In this document: in pieces, positions 63,365 through 64,000 of the stretch
Numbering within the stretch: the first letter of the stretch is position 1
Layout: each line of letters starts with the position of its first letter
The notes under the pieces: generated by a model
Seen by the model: only the letters and a program-made list of their open reading frames with translations
Told to the model about the DNA's origin: nothing
Database searches by the model: none
Translations under genes and position numbers: made by a program
Origin: Microcoleus vaginatus_C
Lineage (GTDB): Bacteria > Cyanobacteriota > Cyanobacteriia > Cyanobacteriales > Microcoleaceae
Assembly: GCA_040004035.1 (NCBI GenBank)
Contig: JAMPLN010000002.1
DNA length: 64,000 bases
Direction: 5' to 3' (one strand)

Positions 63365-64000
63365 TTAAATTTTGAGTTTTTTTAAGTATTGCAAATCTTG
63401 CCATCCTTGAATGAGATTACCTTGCATCAGAGCCGCTACACCGTTTAAAATTCTAATTTCCGGTAGATTGGAGTTGAGAGCGAGAGCAGGTTTTAAGGCT
63501 GTTTGAGCGGCTTTGGGATGCCAGCCGTACAGGTGTACAAAAGCGAGATAAGCATAAGCGTAAGGGTTTTGAGAGTCGAGTTGAGTGACTTTTTCTAAGG
63601 CTGCGATCGCACTTTCGACATTCTGCTGCAATACCCGAGAAAATGCCAAAGCATAAGCCAATTCTAGATTATTTGGTTCCTGCTGCAACCGATATTCTAA
63701 CGCTTGTTCCGCTTGCACGGTATAATCTTGAATTGGATCGTACTGATTGATGCGCCCAATCTGCTCGAACACAGGTTCTAAACCGGGCAATCCTTTGGGT
63801 AAATTAACCGCCATCGCCCGCAATTGAGTCACCAAATCTAACTCAGGCTTATCTGTATTATTCTCGTTTCCACGCTCTGCCTGGAAACGCATATCCAAAG
63901 GCTCTGCCTCGATTTTAACACTAACTGCCGGCACATTAATCGGATAAGTTTCGCCGGTTTTCCGATTTAGATAAGTAGCTTGCAGATTGTAAGTTCCCGG
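63365..64000 (-). CDS. TPR-containing protein, 5' end outside the window
   Basis: The frame is open from the stop at 63365 to the end of the window, so 212 codons of a longer protein are seen. The first part (GTYNLQATYLNRKTGETYPI, VSVKIEAEPL) is beta-rich, resembling the end of an Ig-like or carboxypeptidase-regulatory-type domain. The rest is TPR-like helical hairpins: AEQALEYRLQQEPNNLELAY, VESAIAALEKVTQLDSQNPY, and HPKAAQTALKPALALNSNLP. A GTG-started shorter form at 63934 is not needed. Function unknown. Confidence 0.75.
   Translation of the reverse strand, partial: PGTYNLQATYLNRKTGETYPINVPAVSVKIEAEPLDMRFQAERGNENNTDKPELDLVTQLRAMAVNLPKGLPGLEPVFEQIGRINQYDPIQDYTVQAEQALEYRLQQEPNNLELAYALAFSRVLQQNVESAIAALEKVTQLDSQNPYAYAYLAFVHLYGWHPKAAQTALKPALALNSNLPEIRILNGVAALMQGNLIQGWQDLQYLKKLKI

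Noticed and set aside
1..64000. tRNA or rRNA genes
   Set aside because: No cloverleaf with a GTTCRANNC arm and CCA-compatible acceptor, and no conserved rRNA block, was noticed on either strand; a covariance scan would settle it.

Overview
This window comes from a filamentous cyanobacterium, most likely of the Microcoleus/Oscillatoria/Phormidium group. The evidence is psaD (photosystem I), a phosphoribulokinase-type kinase, cyanobacteria-only small families (DUF2973, DUF2605, DUF3285-like), cyanobacteriochrome-like GAF domains, frequent GCGATCGC (HIP1) octamers, and many heptamer arrays of the (TTTTAGA)n and (GTCAACA/T)n types. The genus is inferred.

Layout. 1-0.8 kb: tandem and dispersed repeats. 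0.8-6.4 kb: a membrane hybrid kinase with a possible light-sensing GAF, then a REC-histidine kinase. 6.7-16.8 kb: mixed genes (GIY-YIG protein, TauE-type permease, pentapeptide-repeat protein, ilvD, Uma2, DUF937-like, a membrane histidine kinase) separated by repeat clusters. 17.2-18.7 kb: decayed IS630 and IS701 transposases. 19.0-29.5 kb: a 2746-residue hybrid kinase (4 CBS, 3 GAF, 11 PAS, kinase, receiver) followed closely by two REC-kinases whose receivers are nearly the same. 30-36 kb: a GTPase, a REC-adenylate cyclase, a second-type phosphoribulokinase, and an ABC ATPase without a permease. 36.2-37.4 kb: a decayed IS110-family element with a long leader. 37.5-46.5 kb: a hydrolase-like gene, PhzF, a WD40 protein, trpE, a GNAT protein, psaD, and a peptidoglycan-binding protein. 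46.5-50.2 kb: a DICT-GAF kinase and a TnpB. 50.6-53.6 kb: the DUF2973/DUF2605 pair and thrS. 53.8-57.6 kb: an island in which two inverted IS1-family copies bracket an aminotransferase, with broken gene pieces outside them. 57.8-60.2 kb: DUF3285, ybeY, dgkA, trpG/pabA. 60.6-64 kb: a metallo-hydrolase-like protein, a fasciclin protein, a BtuF-like protein, and a TPR protein that runs off the end.

How it works together. Signalling dominates: seven histidine kinases plus a cyclase occupy about a third of the window. Twice, a large multi-sensor hybrid kinase is followed by one or more REC-kinases, which suggests phosphorelays running from a many-input sensor to smaller kinases. Housekeeping genes (ilvD, thrS, trpE, trpG, psaD, ybeY) are scattered between accessory blocks. 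The accessory blocks are marked by insertion-sequence remnants and MITE-like repeats. Families were assigned by reading motifs by eye; no database search was run.
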